Assembly (NCBI GenBank): GCA_964391805.1
Contig: CAYMNK010000004.1
Location: forward strand, 62,001 to 126,000
Origin: RUG14300 sp964391805
GTDB lineage: Bacteria; Bacillota; Clostridia; Christensenellales; CAG-1252
Length of the DNA stretch: 64,000 bases
Direction: 5' to 3'
The notes beneath the pieces were generated by a model. That model searched no databases and had not been told where the DNA came from. It worked only from the letters and a program-made list of their open reading frames with translations. Positions 33,695-41,634 of the stretch are shown here, in pieces (position 1 is the stretch's first letter; every line of letters begins with the position of its first letter). The position numbers were made by a program, and so were the translations under genes.

Positions 33695-35311
33695 TTATTC
33701 CATTACTATATCGTAGAAATAGTGTGATTGTCCACCGTCGTAGGTCATAACCTCAAGATCGGGATAAGCTTCTTCGATTGCCTCTACCATAGCATCACAT
33801 TCTTCTTCACTGACATCCTTACCGCGATATAATGTAATAATATCAACATCCTCGGTCCCGAATTTACCGACCAAGTCAACAAGCACTTTTTGAATATTGT
33901 CGCCCGTTGTAAGAAGTTTCTTTTCGGATAAACCGATATAATTACCCTCTCTAACTCTCAATCCATTCATAATAACGCTTCTAACCGCCTTAGTTACCGA
34001 ACCGAACTTGAAGTCTTGGATTGCGGACATCATTCTATCGGCATTTCTTTCTGCAGAATCATCCGGTTTAAATTCGACCATGGCGGATAATCCTGCTTGG
34101 ACGCATTCGGTAGGTATTACAACGCAATGTTTTTCGGAAACGTCGGCTGCTTGAATGGCTGCCAACAAAATATTTTTATTATTTGGTAATATAAGTATGT
34201 TATCGGCATTAACACGACGAATTGCAATATTAAAATCGTCAACGCTCGGGTTCATCATTTGTCCGCCTTCTACTATATAATCTACATTCATAGACTTATA
34301 GAGTTCGCTATATCCGGCACCCGAACATACGGCAATAACACCCAAAGGCTTCTTTTCTGCTTCACGTTTAGCAATAAGTGCTCTATGTTGGATAAGCATA
34401 TTTTCGATTTTAACCTTATCCAATTCACCCAATTCTACTGCGTAACCGAGGGCTTTACCGGGAGTATTGGTATGTACATGTACTTTGATTAACGACAAAT
34501 CGCCGATGCAAATCAAACTATCACCGATATTGGATAGTTTTTCGCGAAGTTTCTCGATATCGGCTGTAGTTGTTTTAGGATAAATATTTGTGATAAAGAA
34601 TTCGGTACAGTAGGCAAATCTAATATCTTCTAACTCGTCGAGATCGGGATCGACAACCTCTACCGACTCGGCTTTTTCTTCGGTAAATTCGATTTCTTCA
34701 CCGGCGATAATCTTACGCATACCGTCGAGAACACAAATTAAACCATAACCGCCGGCATCCACAACGCCTGCCTTTTTAAGCACAGGAAGCATATTAGGCG
34801 TTTGGTTAAGAATATCTCTACCTAATGAAATAACATTTTCAAAAAACTTTTCAAACGATGTATTACGGTTAATCAAGGGGAATATGTCCTCCGAAATAAC
34901 TCTGATAACCGTCAATATTGTACCCTCTTTAGGTTTAGCAACTGCACCGTAAGCAGTCTTAGCGCCATTTTTGATAGCAACGGCGAAATCTCTCGGGGTA
35001 ATATCCTCTTTATCTTGTAAACTTGTACAAATACCTTTAAAAATTTGACTAAGAATAACACCGCTATTACCGCGAGCACCACGCAAGGAACCCTTGGTTA
35101 CACAATCACATACGTTAGCAATGGTAACATCTTGTAATTGTTCTAATTCACGAGCGGCTGCCTGAGCCGTCATTGTCATATTAGTACCGGTATCGCCGTC
35201 GGGAACCGGGAAAACGTTTAACGAATCGACATAAGCCTTATTAGCATTAAGGTTCATGTATCCACCGACAAATATATTTTTTAATAACTCACTATCCAAT
35301 GTAATAATCAT
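33695..35311 (-). CDS. fakA: Fatty acid kinase FakA (YloV/DAK2-domain protein)
   Basis: A 538-residue protein. The N-terminal DAK2-type kinase domain has NVFPVPDGDTGTNM and RGARGNSGVILSQI, the ATP/Mg-binding motifs. A C-terminal domain begins near EKKPLGVIAVCSGAG. FakA phosphorylates fatty acids presented by a separate FakB (DegV family) protein, feeding phospholipid synthesis. A FakB candidate is at 48948-49814. It follows yloU by 18 bases in one operon, as in B. subtilis. Confidence 0.92.
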   Translation of the reverse strand: MIITLDSELLKNIFVGGYMNLNANKAYVDSLNVFPVPDGDTGTNMTMTAQAAARELEQLQDVTIANVCDCVTKGSLRGARGNSGVILSQIFKGICTSLQDKEDITPRDFAVAIKNGAKTAYGAVAKPKEGTILTVIRVISEDIFPLINRNTSFEKFFENVISLGRDILNQTPNMLPVLKKAGVVDAGGYGLICVLDGMRKIIAGEEIEFTEEKAESVEVVDPDLDELEDIRFAYCTEFFITNIYPKTTTADIEKLREKLSNIGDSLICIGDLSLIKVHVHTNTPGKALGYAVELGELDKVKIENMLIQHRALIAKREAEKKPLGVIAVCSGAGYSELYKSMNVDYIVEGGQMMNPSVDDFNIAIRRVNADNILILPNNKNILLAAIQAADVSEKHCVVIPTECVQAGLSAMVEFKPDDSAERNADRMMSAIQDFKFGSVTKAVRSVIMNGLRVREGNYIGLSEKKLLTTGDNIQKVLVDLVGKFGTEDVDIITLYRGKDVSEEECDAMVEAIEEAYPDLEVMTYDGGQSHYFYDIVME

Positions 35312-35329
35312 ACTTTATCCCTTACTGAC

Positions 35330-35680
35330 TTATTCCACCACGTCTACAATATAAACATTAACATGCTTAACAACCATACCTGTAAAATTCTCTACAGAAT
35401 ACTTAATCGTTGATTGTAAAGACTGAGAAACGGCATTAGCTGAAATACCACCCTTAATCTCTGCATAAACGTCAATATAAATATTGTGATCTACACAAGT
35501 AACCTTAACACCCTTAGTATTGGATGCACTACGAAATGCGGAAGCTAATATGTCGGTCAATCGGCGCGAAACCAAATTAACGACGCCCGGACATTCCATA
35601 GCGACGTTATGTGCAATCATTACTACCGCATCGTCCGATACGGTAATCTTACCATACGCATTACTTGTTTTAACAGCCAT
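35330..35680 (-). CDS. Asp23/Gls24 family protein YloU
   Basis: A 116-residue protein with AYGKITVSDDAVVMIAHNVA and ECPGVVNLVSR, matching the Asp23 envelope-stress family. Its role is unclear; its genes regularly precede fakA and lie divergent from rpmB, exactly as here. A weak AGAGATAAATT site precedes the ATG. Confidence 0.9.
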   Translation of the reverse strand: MAVKTSNAYGKITVSDDAVVMIAHNVAMECPGVVNLVSRRLTDILASAFRSASNTKGVKVTCVDHNIYIDVYAEIKGGISANAVSQSLQSTIKYSVENFTGMVVKHVNVYIVDVVE

Positions 35681-35734
35681 AATTTATCTCTATATAGTAT
35701 TTTTGAATAAAAACATTAATTCTTATTCATATTA

Positions 35735-35763
35735 ATAATACTATATAAGTTGAGATTTTGCAA
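35735..35763 (-). promoter_or_regulatory. Predicted promoter of yloU-fakA
   Basis: On the minus strand TTGCAA, 17 bases and TATTAT lie about 55 bases before yloU. Confidence 0.65.
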
Positions 35764-35854
35764 GTTTTTTCTTCTAATGGAGTGAAAAAATAGTGAAAAA
35801 TAATTATTTTTTTTGAAAATATGAAAAATAACTAAAAAAATCCCCTCAAAGTTC

Positions 35855-35883
35855 TTGATTATTTTCACATTAAGTGATAAAAT
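35855..35883 (+). promoter_or_regulatory. Predicted promoter of rpmB
   Basis: TTGATT, 17 bases and TAAAAT lie 35 bases before the ATG of rpmB. Confidence 0.7.
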
Positions 35884-35918
35884 AACAAAAGTCAAAAATC
35901 CTTTGGAGGTATTTAATC

Positions 35919-36125
35919 ATGTCAAGAGTTTGCAGCGTTTGTGGAAAAAGCAAGATGGGTGGTAATACTGTTAGCCACAGTAACCGCAAGGCTCCCCGTC
36001 AATGGAATGCTAACGTGCAAAAGGTAAAAGTCGTTTCCGATAACGGTACCGTTTCCAGCGAATACGTTTGTTCAAGATGTCTTCGTAGCGGTAAAGTTGC
36101 AAGAGCGACAAAGGTTTCCGAATAG
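35919..36125 (+). CDS. rpmB: 50S ribosomal protein L28 (zinc-binding form)
   Basis: A 68-residue protein. RVCSVCGKSKMGGNTVSHS carries one CxxC and VCSRCLRSGKV the second, so this is the zinc-ribbon (C+) form of L28. TTGGAGGTATTTAATC precedes the ATG. Divergent placement against yloU-fakA is conserved in Firmicutes. Confidence 0.97.
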   Translation: MSRVCSVCGKSKMGGNTVSHSNRKAPRQWNANVQKVKVVSDNGTVSSEYVCSRCLRSGKVARATKVSE

Positions 36126-36145
36126 TTTACTAATTGCAATCGTTT

Positions 36146-36182
36146 GGCTGTTGTCATTCTTTTTTGACGACAGCCTTTTTTC
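36146..36182 (+). terminator. Terminator of rpmB
   Basis: GGCTGT and ACAGCC, plus inner GTCA and TGAC, pair around a short T-rich loop and are followed by TTTTTT. Confidence 0.85.
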
Positions 36183-36205
36183 GTAAATAAAATCAATTTT
36201 TGTTA

Positions 36206-36234
36206 TTGACCTATTGCAATTAATCCGTTATAAT
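36206..36234 (+). promoter_or_regulatory. Predicted promoter of the alpha/beta-hydrolase-like gene
   Basis: TTGACC, a 17-base spacer and TATAAT lie 17 bases before the ATG. Confidence 0.75.
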
Positions 36235-36251
36235 TATTTAAAGGGAGTTAT

Positions 36252-37154
36252 ATGGAACTAATAACTATAAACAGTTTTGACGGCACTCCGTTGCGTGTGC
36301 GTATATGGAAGGAGGTAGTTTCACCTATTGGAATCGTGCAGATATCTCACGGTATTTTTGAGCATAGCGAAGTATATTCCGATTTAGCCGAAAAACTTCA
36401 GTCACAAGGTTTTATAGTCTTCTGTAACGACCATAGAGGCTTAGGGCTTACCGAATCGACAGACGGATTAGGTTATCATGACGGAGATATTTTCGAGGAT
36501 TCGGTAAACGATTTGATTTTTTTAAGCAGATATTTCAAAAGAGAATTCAATCTCCCCTGCTTCATTTTCGGTCACGAATACGGGAGTTTTCTCACTCAAA
36601 CACTATTGGCTCGAGGAATCGAATATAAGGGCGTTATTCTATCGGGTTCAGCCTATGTAAACACATCCGATTATAAGACAAAACACCTCTTTTACAGTTT
36701 AATAAACAAAAAGAATAGGTCTCAACTTTTAGCAATTTCTAATAAACGTAAATTGAATTCCTATTACGCAAAAGAGAAAGGTGACCATTTATGGATTACA
36801 TCTAATGAGCAAGTGAGAGCAAAGTTTGCAGATGATCCGCTCTGTAATGCAGTACTTAGCGGTAACTTCTATTCGAGTTTATTCAAAGGCTTAACTACCC
36901 TATCTCCGAAAAATATAAAGGATAAAGCGAACATTACAACTCCTATTGCGATTTTTTCGGGACGGAAAGACCCGATTGGCGGACGACTCGCTTCTAAGGT
37001 AATCAAATTATATAAGTTATACAAAAAGATTGGATACAAAACGGTTCGTTTGTTTATATACGAAAAGTCAAGAAATCGTTTTTTGAGCGAAACGGATCGT
37101 GATGTTTATATGAAACATTGTATCACGTTTATCAATAGATGTTTTAAAGGATAA
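36252..37154 (+). CDS. Alpha/beta-hydrolase-fold protein, monoacylglycerol-lipase type, apparently catalytically inactive
   Basis: A 300-residue cytoplasmic protein. It follows the lysophospholipase/monoacylglycerol lipase family closely: QISHGIFEHSEVY, FIVFCNDHRGLGLT, IFGHEYGSFL, IFSGRKDPIGG and NRFLSETDRD. The nucleophile motif GHSMG is GHEYG here (Glu109, codon GAA at 36576), and the catalytic His position in the usual ARHE motif is Asn275 (SRNR). Asp240 is kept. With two triad members lost, lipase activity is unlikely; a binding or regulatory role is inferred. The reading frame is intact, with a good promoter, AAGGGAG site and terminator, so it is not a decaying pseudogene. Confidence 0.8.
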   Translation: MELITINSFDGTPLRVRIWKEVVSPIGIVQISHGIFEHSEVYSDLAEKLQSQGFIVFCNDHRGLGLTESTDGLGYHDGDIFEDSVNDLIFLSRYFKREFNLPCFIFGHEYGSFLTQTLLARGIEYKGVILSGSAYVNTSDYKTKHLFYSLINKKNRSQLLAISNKRKLNSYYAKEKGDHLWITSNEQVRAKFADDPLCNAVLSGNFYSSLFKGLTTLSPKNIKDKANITTPIAIFSGRKDPIGGRLASKVIKLYKLYKKIGYKTVRLFIYEKSRNRFLSETDRDVYMKHCITFINRCFKG

Positions 37155-37156
37155 AG

Positions 37157-37191
37157 AAAAAAACGGACTTTATGAAGTGGTCCGTTTTTTT
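37157..37191 (+). terminator. Terminator after the hydrolase-like gene
   Basis: AAAAAAACGGAC pairs with GTCCGTTTTTTT around an 11-base loop directly after the stop codon. Confidence 0.9.
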
Positions 37192-37214
37192 GTGATTTTT
37201 TGATTGATTTTTTC

Positions 37215-37293
37215 GTCCGCAAGATACCAAATTGTTGCACAATTTGATTCTCGCTACGCTCGAATTTCGACTTCGCTCAGTATGACGGCGGAC
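37215..37293 (+). repeat. 79-base repeat with paired ends (type A2), copy 1
   Basis: The ends are GTCCGC and GCGGAC, a terminal inverted repeat. Inside are the hairpin CAAATTGT-TGC-ACAATTTG and the constant TTCGCTCAGTATGAC. Copies are at 56368-56457 (inverted) and 61435-61513. Confidence 0.85.
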
Positions 37294-37345
37294 GAATTGT
37301 TCAATATGATGAGGACGGACGCAAACTCTTGTCTTTATGCGGATT

Positions 37346-37412
37346 TTAGATTCCGATGCTACGCATCGCCCTACGGGTTCGACTACGTGTTTCACACTTC
37401 GCTCAGTATGAC
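37346..37412 (+). repeat. Dispersed three-hairpin repeat (type A), copy 3
   Basis: Hairpins GATGC-TAC-GCATC and GTGT-TTC-ACAC flank the constant CCCTACGGGTTCGACTAC. It ends TTCGCTCAGTATGAC. Confidence 0.85.
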
Positions 37413-37423
37413 ATTTGATGGTG

Positions 37424-37457
37424 CAGTGCTATTTAAAGTTTCGCTCAGTATGACATA
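37424..37457 (+). repeat. Partial type A repeat (3' tail only)
   Basis: GTTTCGCTCAGTATGACA repeats the tail of the element directly to its left. Confidence 0.6.
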
Positions 37458-37478
37458 ATAGGCAAAAAAAGTTGGTAC

Positions 37479-37537
37479 ATAATAAAAAGCAAGTGCAATG
37501 ACTTGCTTTTGGCGGGCGATTATTAATCGCCCCTACA
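37479..37537 (+). repeat. Terminator-like hairpin plus type D palindrome, copy 2
   Basis: CATAATAAAAAGCAAGTGCAATGACTTGCTTTTGGC is followed by GGGCGATTATTAATCGCCCCTAC. The same block order is found at 18322-18380 with different stem bases. No gene is present in the 463-base gap 37155-37617. Confidence 0.7.
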
Positions 37538-37617
37538 TTTTTGCAATATATTATTTACTTTTTTGTCAAAGAAATATGCATTATGACATGTTTTCTTTGC
37601 TTTGTTTTTATGTTCTA

Positions 37618-38115
37618 TTATTTCTTGCCGTATCTTTTACCGTTTTTGTACACGGTTACACCATTTTTCTTTTCTGGCGCATAGGCTTGTCTTGCTTTTT
37701 TCTTTGATAACTTACCACCTTCATTGGCAGATTTGCTGAAACGCTTATCAAAATGAGTTTTTATCTTCTTTTTAGGCTCCGCATTCTTGGGTTGAGCTTT
37801 TACTTCGGGCTTAGGATTACCGCTATAATCGATATGCTCGATACCTTCCTTATCGCTTCTTCTATAAATAATAAGTTTACTACCTATTGCATGAATGGGC
37901 TCTGCAGATAATTTTTCACACAAAATATTGATGCACTCTTTTGCGGTAAAATCAGAGTTTCTTTGCACCCCTATTTTAATCAATTCGTGATCAAAAAGCA
38001 TCTCGTCAATTTGGGCAATTACAGACTCTGTAATGCCGTATTTACCTATATAAACTGTCGGATTCAACTTATTAGCTAAAGCCAACAAATTACTTCTTTC
38101 CTTACTATTCAACAT
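37618..38115 (-). CDS. YhbY-type CRM-domain RNA-binding protein with basic tail
   Basis: A 165-residue protein. Residues 1-95 form the CRM/YhbY domain (LANKLNPTVYIGKYGITESV, ECINILCEKL and GSKLIIYRR), which in other bacteria is linked to ribosome assembly. The last 70 residues are lysine-rich and predicted disordered; typical YhbY proteins are only about 100 residues. AGGAGGAGTATT precedes the ATG. It follows obgE by 19 bases in the same direction, another ribosome assembly gene. Confidence 0.88.
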   Translation of the reverse strand: MLNSKERSNLLALANKLNPTVYIGKYGITESVIAQIDEMLFDHELIKIGVQRNSDFTAKECINILCEKLSAEPIHAIGSKLIIYRRSDKEGIEHIDYSGNPKPEVKAQPKNAEPKKKIKTHFDKRFSKSANEGGKLSKKKARQAYAPEKKNGVTVYKNGKRYGKK

Positions 38116-38134
38116 AATACTCCTCCTTAGTTCG

Positions 38135-39391
38135 TTAATCTAAAAATTCGAAGGCTATTTCGGCTATTCTTATCAAATCGCCGTCTTTTGCTCCACGTGC
38201 TCTCAATTCATCAAAGATACCGCGTTCTTTAAGTTTACGTTGGAAATACCTAAATGATTCGGGGTCCGATAGTACTACATTTCGAACGAGCATATCGATA
38301 AAACCGCCGGTAACTTCAAACGATGCATCCGGGTATCTTACGATCTCGTAACTATCGTCGTCACGGTCATCATACTCCATAAATTCGGTTTCTGTCTCAA
38401 CCGTATCGGGCAACGATACCACTATAGAAGATAATTGTTTGAGCAATTCTTCGATATTTTGGTGATAAGCTGCACAAAGCGGTATAACCTTTTTACTAAT
38501 GCTCTCTTCGAATAACTCTACACTGCCTTCCTCTGCAATATCAATCTTATTAGCGACGATTATTTCGGGTTTCTCGGCAAGTAAAGGACTATATGATTCT
38601 AATTCTTTCCTTATAGTGAAATAATCTTCAGTAGGATCTCTATCTTCAATACCGGATACATCGACTACGTGAACAAGCATCTTAACTCTTTCGATATGGC
38701 GTAAAAAGTCGTGTCCTAAACCAACGCCCTCGCTCGCACCTTCTATAAGTCCGGGAATATCAGCTATTACGTAAGACTTTTCATAAAACTTGATAACGCC
38801 CAAATTCGGTGCCAATGTGGTGAAATGATAGTTAGCGATCTTAGGTCTTGCCTCGGTCAATACAGAAAGCAAGGTAGATTTACCAACATTAGGAAATCCT
38901 ACTAAACCTATATCTGCTATAGTTTTAAGCTCTAATACAACTTTATGCTCAATGGTCTTAAAACCGTCTTGTGCAAATGACGGTGATCTTCTAGTAGGAG
39001 TCGCAAAGCAAGCATTTCCCTTACCGCCCCTACCGCCACGCTGTATAACCTTAGTCATTTTATCCTTATACATATCAGCAAGCACACCACCGGTAGCATC
39101 ATCCTTAATAACGGTACCGACAGGAACTCTTATATATAGAGGTTCACCCGATTTACCTGTTTGATTATTAATTCCGCCGTTTTCGCCGTTTTGGGCACGA
39201 TAATGCACCTTGAATTTAAAATCGATCAAGGTATTCATATTAGCGTCGGCAACAAATATAATGTCGCCACCGTTACCGCCGTTACCGCCGTCGGGACCAC
39301 CGCTTAGGTTGAATTTTTCTCTATGAAAATTCACCTTACCGTTACCGCCGTTACCGGCTTTAATATATATCTTAGCAATATCTAAAAACAT
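38135..39391 (-). CDS. obgE: GTPase Obg/CgtA
   Basis: A 418-residue protein. The glycine-rich OBG domain begins MFLDIAKIYIKAGNGGNGKVNFHREK. The GTPase domain has GFPNVGKSTLL, DIPGLIEGA and NKID. A C-terminal OCT domain (FEVTGGFIDMLVRNVVL) is kept. It works in 50S assembly and stress control. The start at 39391 follows GCGAGGAGATAATT; an upstream in-frame start at 39457 is inside nth and lacks homology. Confidence 0.96.
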   Translation of the reverse strand: MFLDIAKIYIKAGNGGNGKVNFHREKFNLSGGPDGGNGGNGGDIIFVADANMNTLIDFKFKVHYRAQNGENGGINNQTGKSGEPLYIRVPVGTVIKDDATGGVLADMYKDKMTKVIQRGGRGGKGNACFATPTRRSPSFAQDGFKTIEHKVVLELKTIADIGLVGFPNVGKSTLLSVLTEARPKIANYHFTTLAPNLGVIKFYEKSYVIADIPGLIEGASEGVGLGHDFLRHIERVKMLVHVVDVSGIEDRDPTEDYFTIRKELESYSPLLAEKPEIIVANKIDIAEEGSVELFEESISKKVIPLCAAYHQNIEELLKQLSSIVVSLPDTVETETEFMEYDDRDDDSYEIVRYPDASFEVTGGFIDMLVRNVVLSDPESFRYFQRKLKERGIFDELRARGAKDGDLIRIAEIAFEFLD

Positions 39392-39404
39392 AATTATCTC
39401 CTCG

Positions 39405-40049
39405 CTACTTATTCGAATTATGGTACTTACAAAGGGATTGTAAATTACACTCCACACATTGTGGATTGATGGCCTTACATCCGTATCTACCCAAGAATAT
39501 CAGTAAATGGTGCATTTCACGCCAATTACATTCGGGAATAACCTCATTAAGCTGTTTTTCGGTTTCTTCCGGCGTTTTAGCTTTCACCAATCCTAACCTA
39601 TTAGCGACTCTAAAAACATGGGTGTCTACCGCTATTGCATTACCGTTAAATGCTTCGGCATACACTACATTTGCAGTTTTACGACCGACGCCGGCAAGCG
39701 ACTGCAATGCATCTCTATCGGCAGGAACTTCTCCATTGAAGCGTTCAACCAATGCTTTACTGCACTCTATAATAGCCTTAGCTTTATTATTGTAAAAACC
39801 GCAACTTCTAATGTAAGGAATCAATTCATCGACGTTAAGAGTCGCCATTTTAAACGGATCGTTACAAAAAGCAAAAAGCTTGGGCGTAACCATATTAACA
39901 CGTTTATCGGTACATTGAGCAGACAAAATGACCGCTATCAACAACTCATAGGGCGTTAAATGGTCAAGTTCGCATTTTGCTTCGGGAAATCTTTCCCGCA
40001 ACCGTTCCATTATTTCATTAACATCGAGATTCGCATCATTTGTACTCAT
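39405..40049 (-). CDS. nth: Endonuclease III
   Basis: A 214-residue HhH-GPD DNA glycosylase/lyase. LAGVGRKTANVV carries the catalytic Lys, AVDTHVFRVANRLGL the catalytic Asp, and C-x6-C-x2-C-x5-C (CKAINPQCVECNLQSLC) the 4Fe-4S cluster. It removes oxidised pyrimidines from DNA. No Shine-Dalgarno site precedes the ATG, and a promoter -10 box ends eight bases upstream, so the mRNA may be leaderless. obgE follows after 13 bases. Confidence 0.96.
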   Translation of the reverse strand: MSTNDANLDVNEIMERLRERFPEAKCELDHLTPYELLIAVILSAQCTDKRVNMVTPKLFAFCNDPFKMATLNVDELIPYIRSCGFYNNKAKAIIECSKALVERFNGEVPADRDALQSLAGVGRKTANVVYAEAFNGNAIAVDTHVFRVANRLGLVKAKTPEETEKQLNEVIPECNWREMHHLLIFLGRYGCKAINPQCVECNLQSLCKYHNSNK

Positions 40050-40057
40050 ACGCTAAA

Positions 40058-40086
40058 ATTATATCATATTAATAAAATATTGTCCA
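40058..40086 (-). promoter_or_regulatory. Predicted promoter of nth giving a near-leaderless mRNA
   Basis: On the minus strand TGGACA, a 17-base spacer and TATAAT end eight bases before the ATG of nth. Confidence 0.65.
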
Positions 40087-40135
40087 CGTTTTTATTTTAA
40101 TAATCGAACAATAATATCTATAAAAACCCGCATAT

Positions 40136-41251
40136 TTACGCTTTAAAGCGTTCAATTGCTCTCAAAAAAGCGTAAATATCGCCAAGTGTATTGTCAAAAC
40201 CCAAACTCACCCTCACCAATCCGCTGTTGACGGTTCCGAGATATTTGTGCATTAATGGAGCACAATGAAGCCCTGCTCGCACCGCTATTCCGTTATAATT
40301 CAAATAGTCTGCAATTCGTTCCGAGTCCACTCCGTCAATAATAAATGCTACAATTCCCGATGCATTAGGCTTGGAATAAACACGAACGCCGTTCATTCTT
40401 TTTAGTTCGGAAATAATAAATTCGGTATTATTCAAATTGCTTTCTGCCGTTATCTCGGTCCTTGGATCAACCCATTCGATAGCCTTTCCTAACGCAATAA
40501 TTGCCGAAGCATTCAGTGTTCCGGACTCGAGGGCTTCGGGATAATTTTCGGGCTGAACAATGGATATACTCTCGGTTCCGGTACCGCCAAAAATAATTGG
40601 ACGAAGTCGCATTCTCGTATTGAATACCAAAAATCCCGTACCTTGCAATCCATACAACCCCTTATGCCCGGACGAACATACAATATCACAACCTAAACTG
40701 CCCATATCGATTCGTTTATGACCGGCTATTTGCGAAGCGTCTAAAATAGTTCTTATTCCGTTTTCGGCACAATATTTGCATATGTCCTCGTAATCGTTTT
40801 CGGTACCTGTAACGTTACTGCAAGCATTGAGTATCACCAATCTTGTTTCAAGTCTCAATGCACAGCGTATTCTATCAAGCGTAACCCTTCCGCTTTTATC
40901 GGGACGGACATAAGAAACTTCGACTTTTTGTTTTCGTTCCAAATAGTTTAACGGACGTAAGACCGAATTATGTTCGGTAACCGTTGTAACGATATGACCA
41001 CCCGAATATCCACCAAGTATTGCGATATTGAGCGCCTCGGTACAATTCTTAGTAAACACCGTTTCGCCGTCCAATAGTGAAAAATAATTACAAATAATAT
41101 CACGACAATGTTGGATTTTTAAGGCAGTTGCAATGCTATCATTATGTCCGCCTCTACCTGCATTACATTTATGCTTACATTCGGAAACGTAACATTTTAA
41201 CACCTCTTTTGGCACATAACGAGAGGTTGCTGCATTATCTAAATATATCAT
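40136..41251 (-). CDS. Cysteine desulfurase family protein (TIGR01977 type)
   Basis: A 371-residue PLP enzyme of aminotransferase class V. It begins MIYLDNAATS. SSGHKGLYGLQGTGFLV holds the PLP-binding Lys, and RAGLHCAPLMHKYLGT the active-site Cys. This branch (TIGR01977) commonly neighbours DUF3343, proposed to carry sulphur or selenium, and such a gene is divergent here. The ATG at 41251 is chosen because AAGGAAG lies just before it and family homology starts there; an ATG at 41269 would add six residues. Confidence 0.88.
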   Translation of the reverse strand: MIYLDNAATSRYVPKEVLKCYVSECKHKCNAGRGGHNDSIATALKIQHCRDIICNYFSLLDGETVFTKNCTEALNIAILGGYSGGHIVTTVTEHNSVLRPLNYLERKQKVEVSYVRPDKSGRVTLDRIRCALRLETRLVILNACSNVTGTENDYEDICKYCAENGIRTILDASQIAGHKRIDMGSLGCDIVCSSGHKGLYGLQGTGFLVFNTRMRLRPIIFGGTGTESISIVQPENYPEALESGTLNASAIIALGKAIEWVDPRTEITAESNLNNTEFIISELKRMNGVRVYSKPNASGIVAFIIDGVDSERIADYLNYNGIAVRAGLHCAPLMHKYLGTVNSGLVRVSLGFDNTLGDIYAFLRAIERFKA

Positions 41252-41333
41252 TTCTTCCTTAAACCTCATATAATACAGTATATTTTTGTTATCCGTTAGA
41301 GGTAACTAAAAAAAGACAAGCGAGGATATATAG

Positions 41334-41582
41334 ATGAATTATTTATTGATTGTTTTTGCAAGCAGAAGAGATGCCGTTTCTTTCGCCGAAAAACTGCAGT
41401 ATAATAATGCACCGTTTGAAATAATAAATACCCCAAGACAGCTTAGTTTAAGTTGCGGAATTTCGGTAAAAACAAGCGAAAGAAGTATAAATACTGTGCG
41501 AAGAATCCTTAATTCATACCGTTTTTCTTCTTTTTCAGGTGTGTATATTTTTAAAAACTCTAATTATTATCTTTATCGGTAA
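41334..41582 (+). CDS. DUF3343 family putative Se/S carrier protein
   Basis: An 82-residue protein with a single conserved Cys in LSLSCGISVKTS, preceded by FASRRDAVSFAEKL, which is the DUF3343 pattern. The family is proposed to carry sulphur or selenium delivered by cysteine desulfurases; proof is limited. It starts 82 bases from the divergent TIGR01977 desulfurase gene. CGAGGATATATAG precedes the ATG. Confidence 0.8.
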   Translation: MNYLLIVFASRRDAVSFAEKLQYNNAPFEIINTPRQLSLSCGISVKTSERSINTVRRILNSYRFSSFSGVYIFKNSNYYLYR

Positions 41583-41609
41583 AAAGCGAACGCCAAAACG
41601 GCGTTCGCT
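41581..41609 (-). terminator. Terminator of the era operon (also hairpin for DUF3343)
   Basis: AGCGAACGCC and GGCGTTCGCT pair perfectly; on the minus strand TTTTT follows the stem. It lies 26 bases after the era stop. Confidence 0.85.
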
Positions 41610-41634
41610 CTAAATGTTATTTTATTTTTATCGA

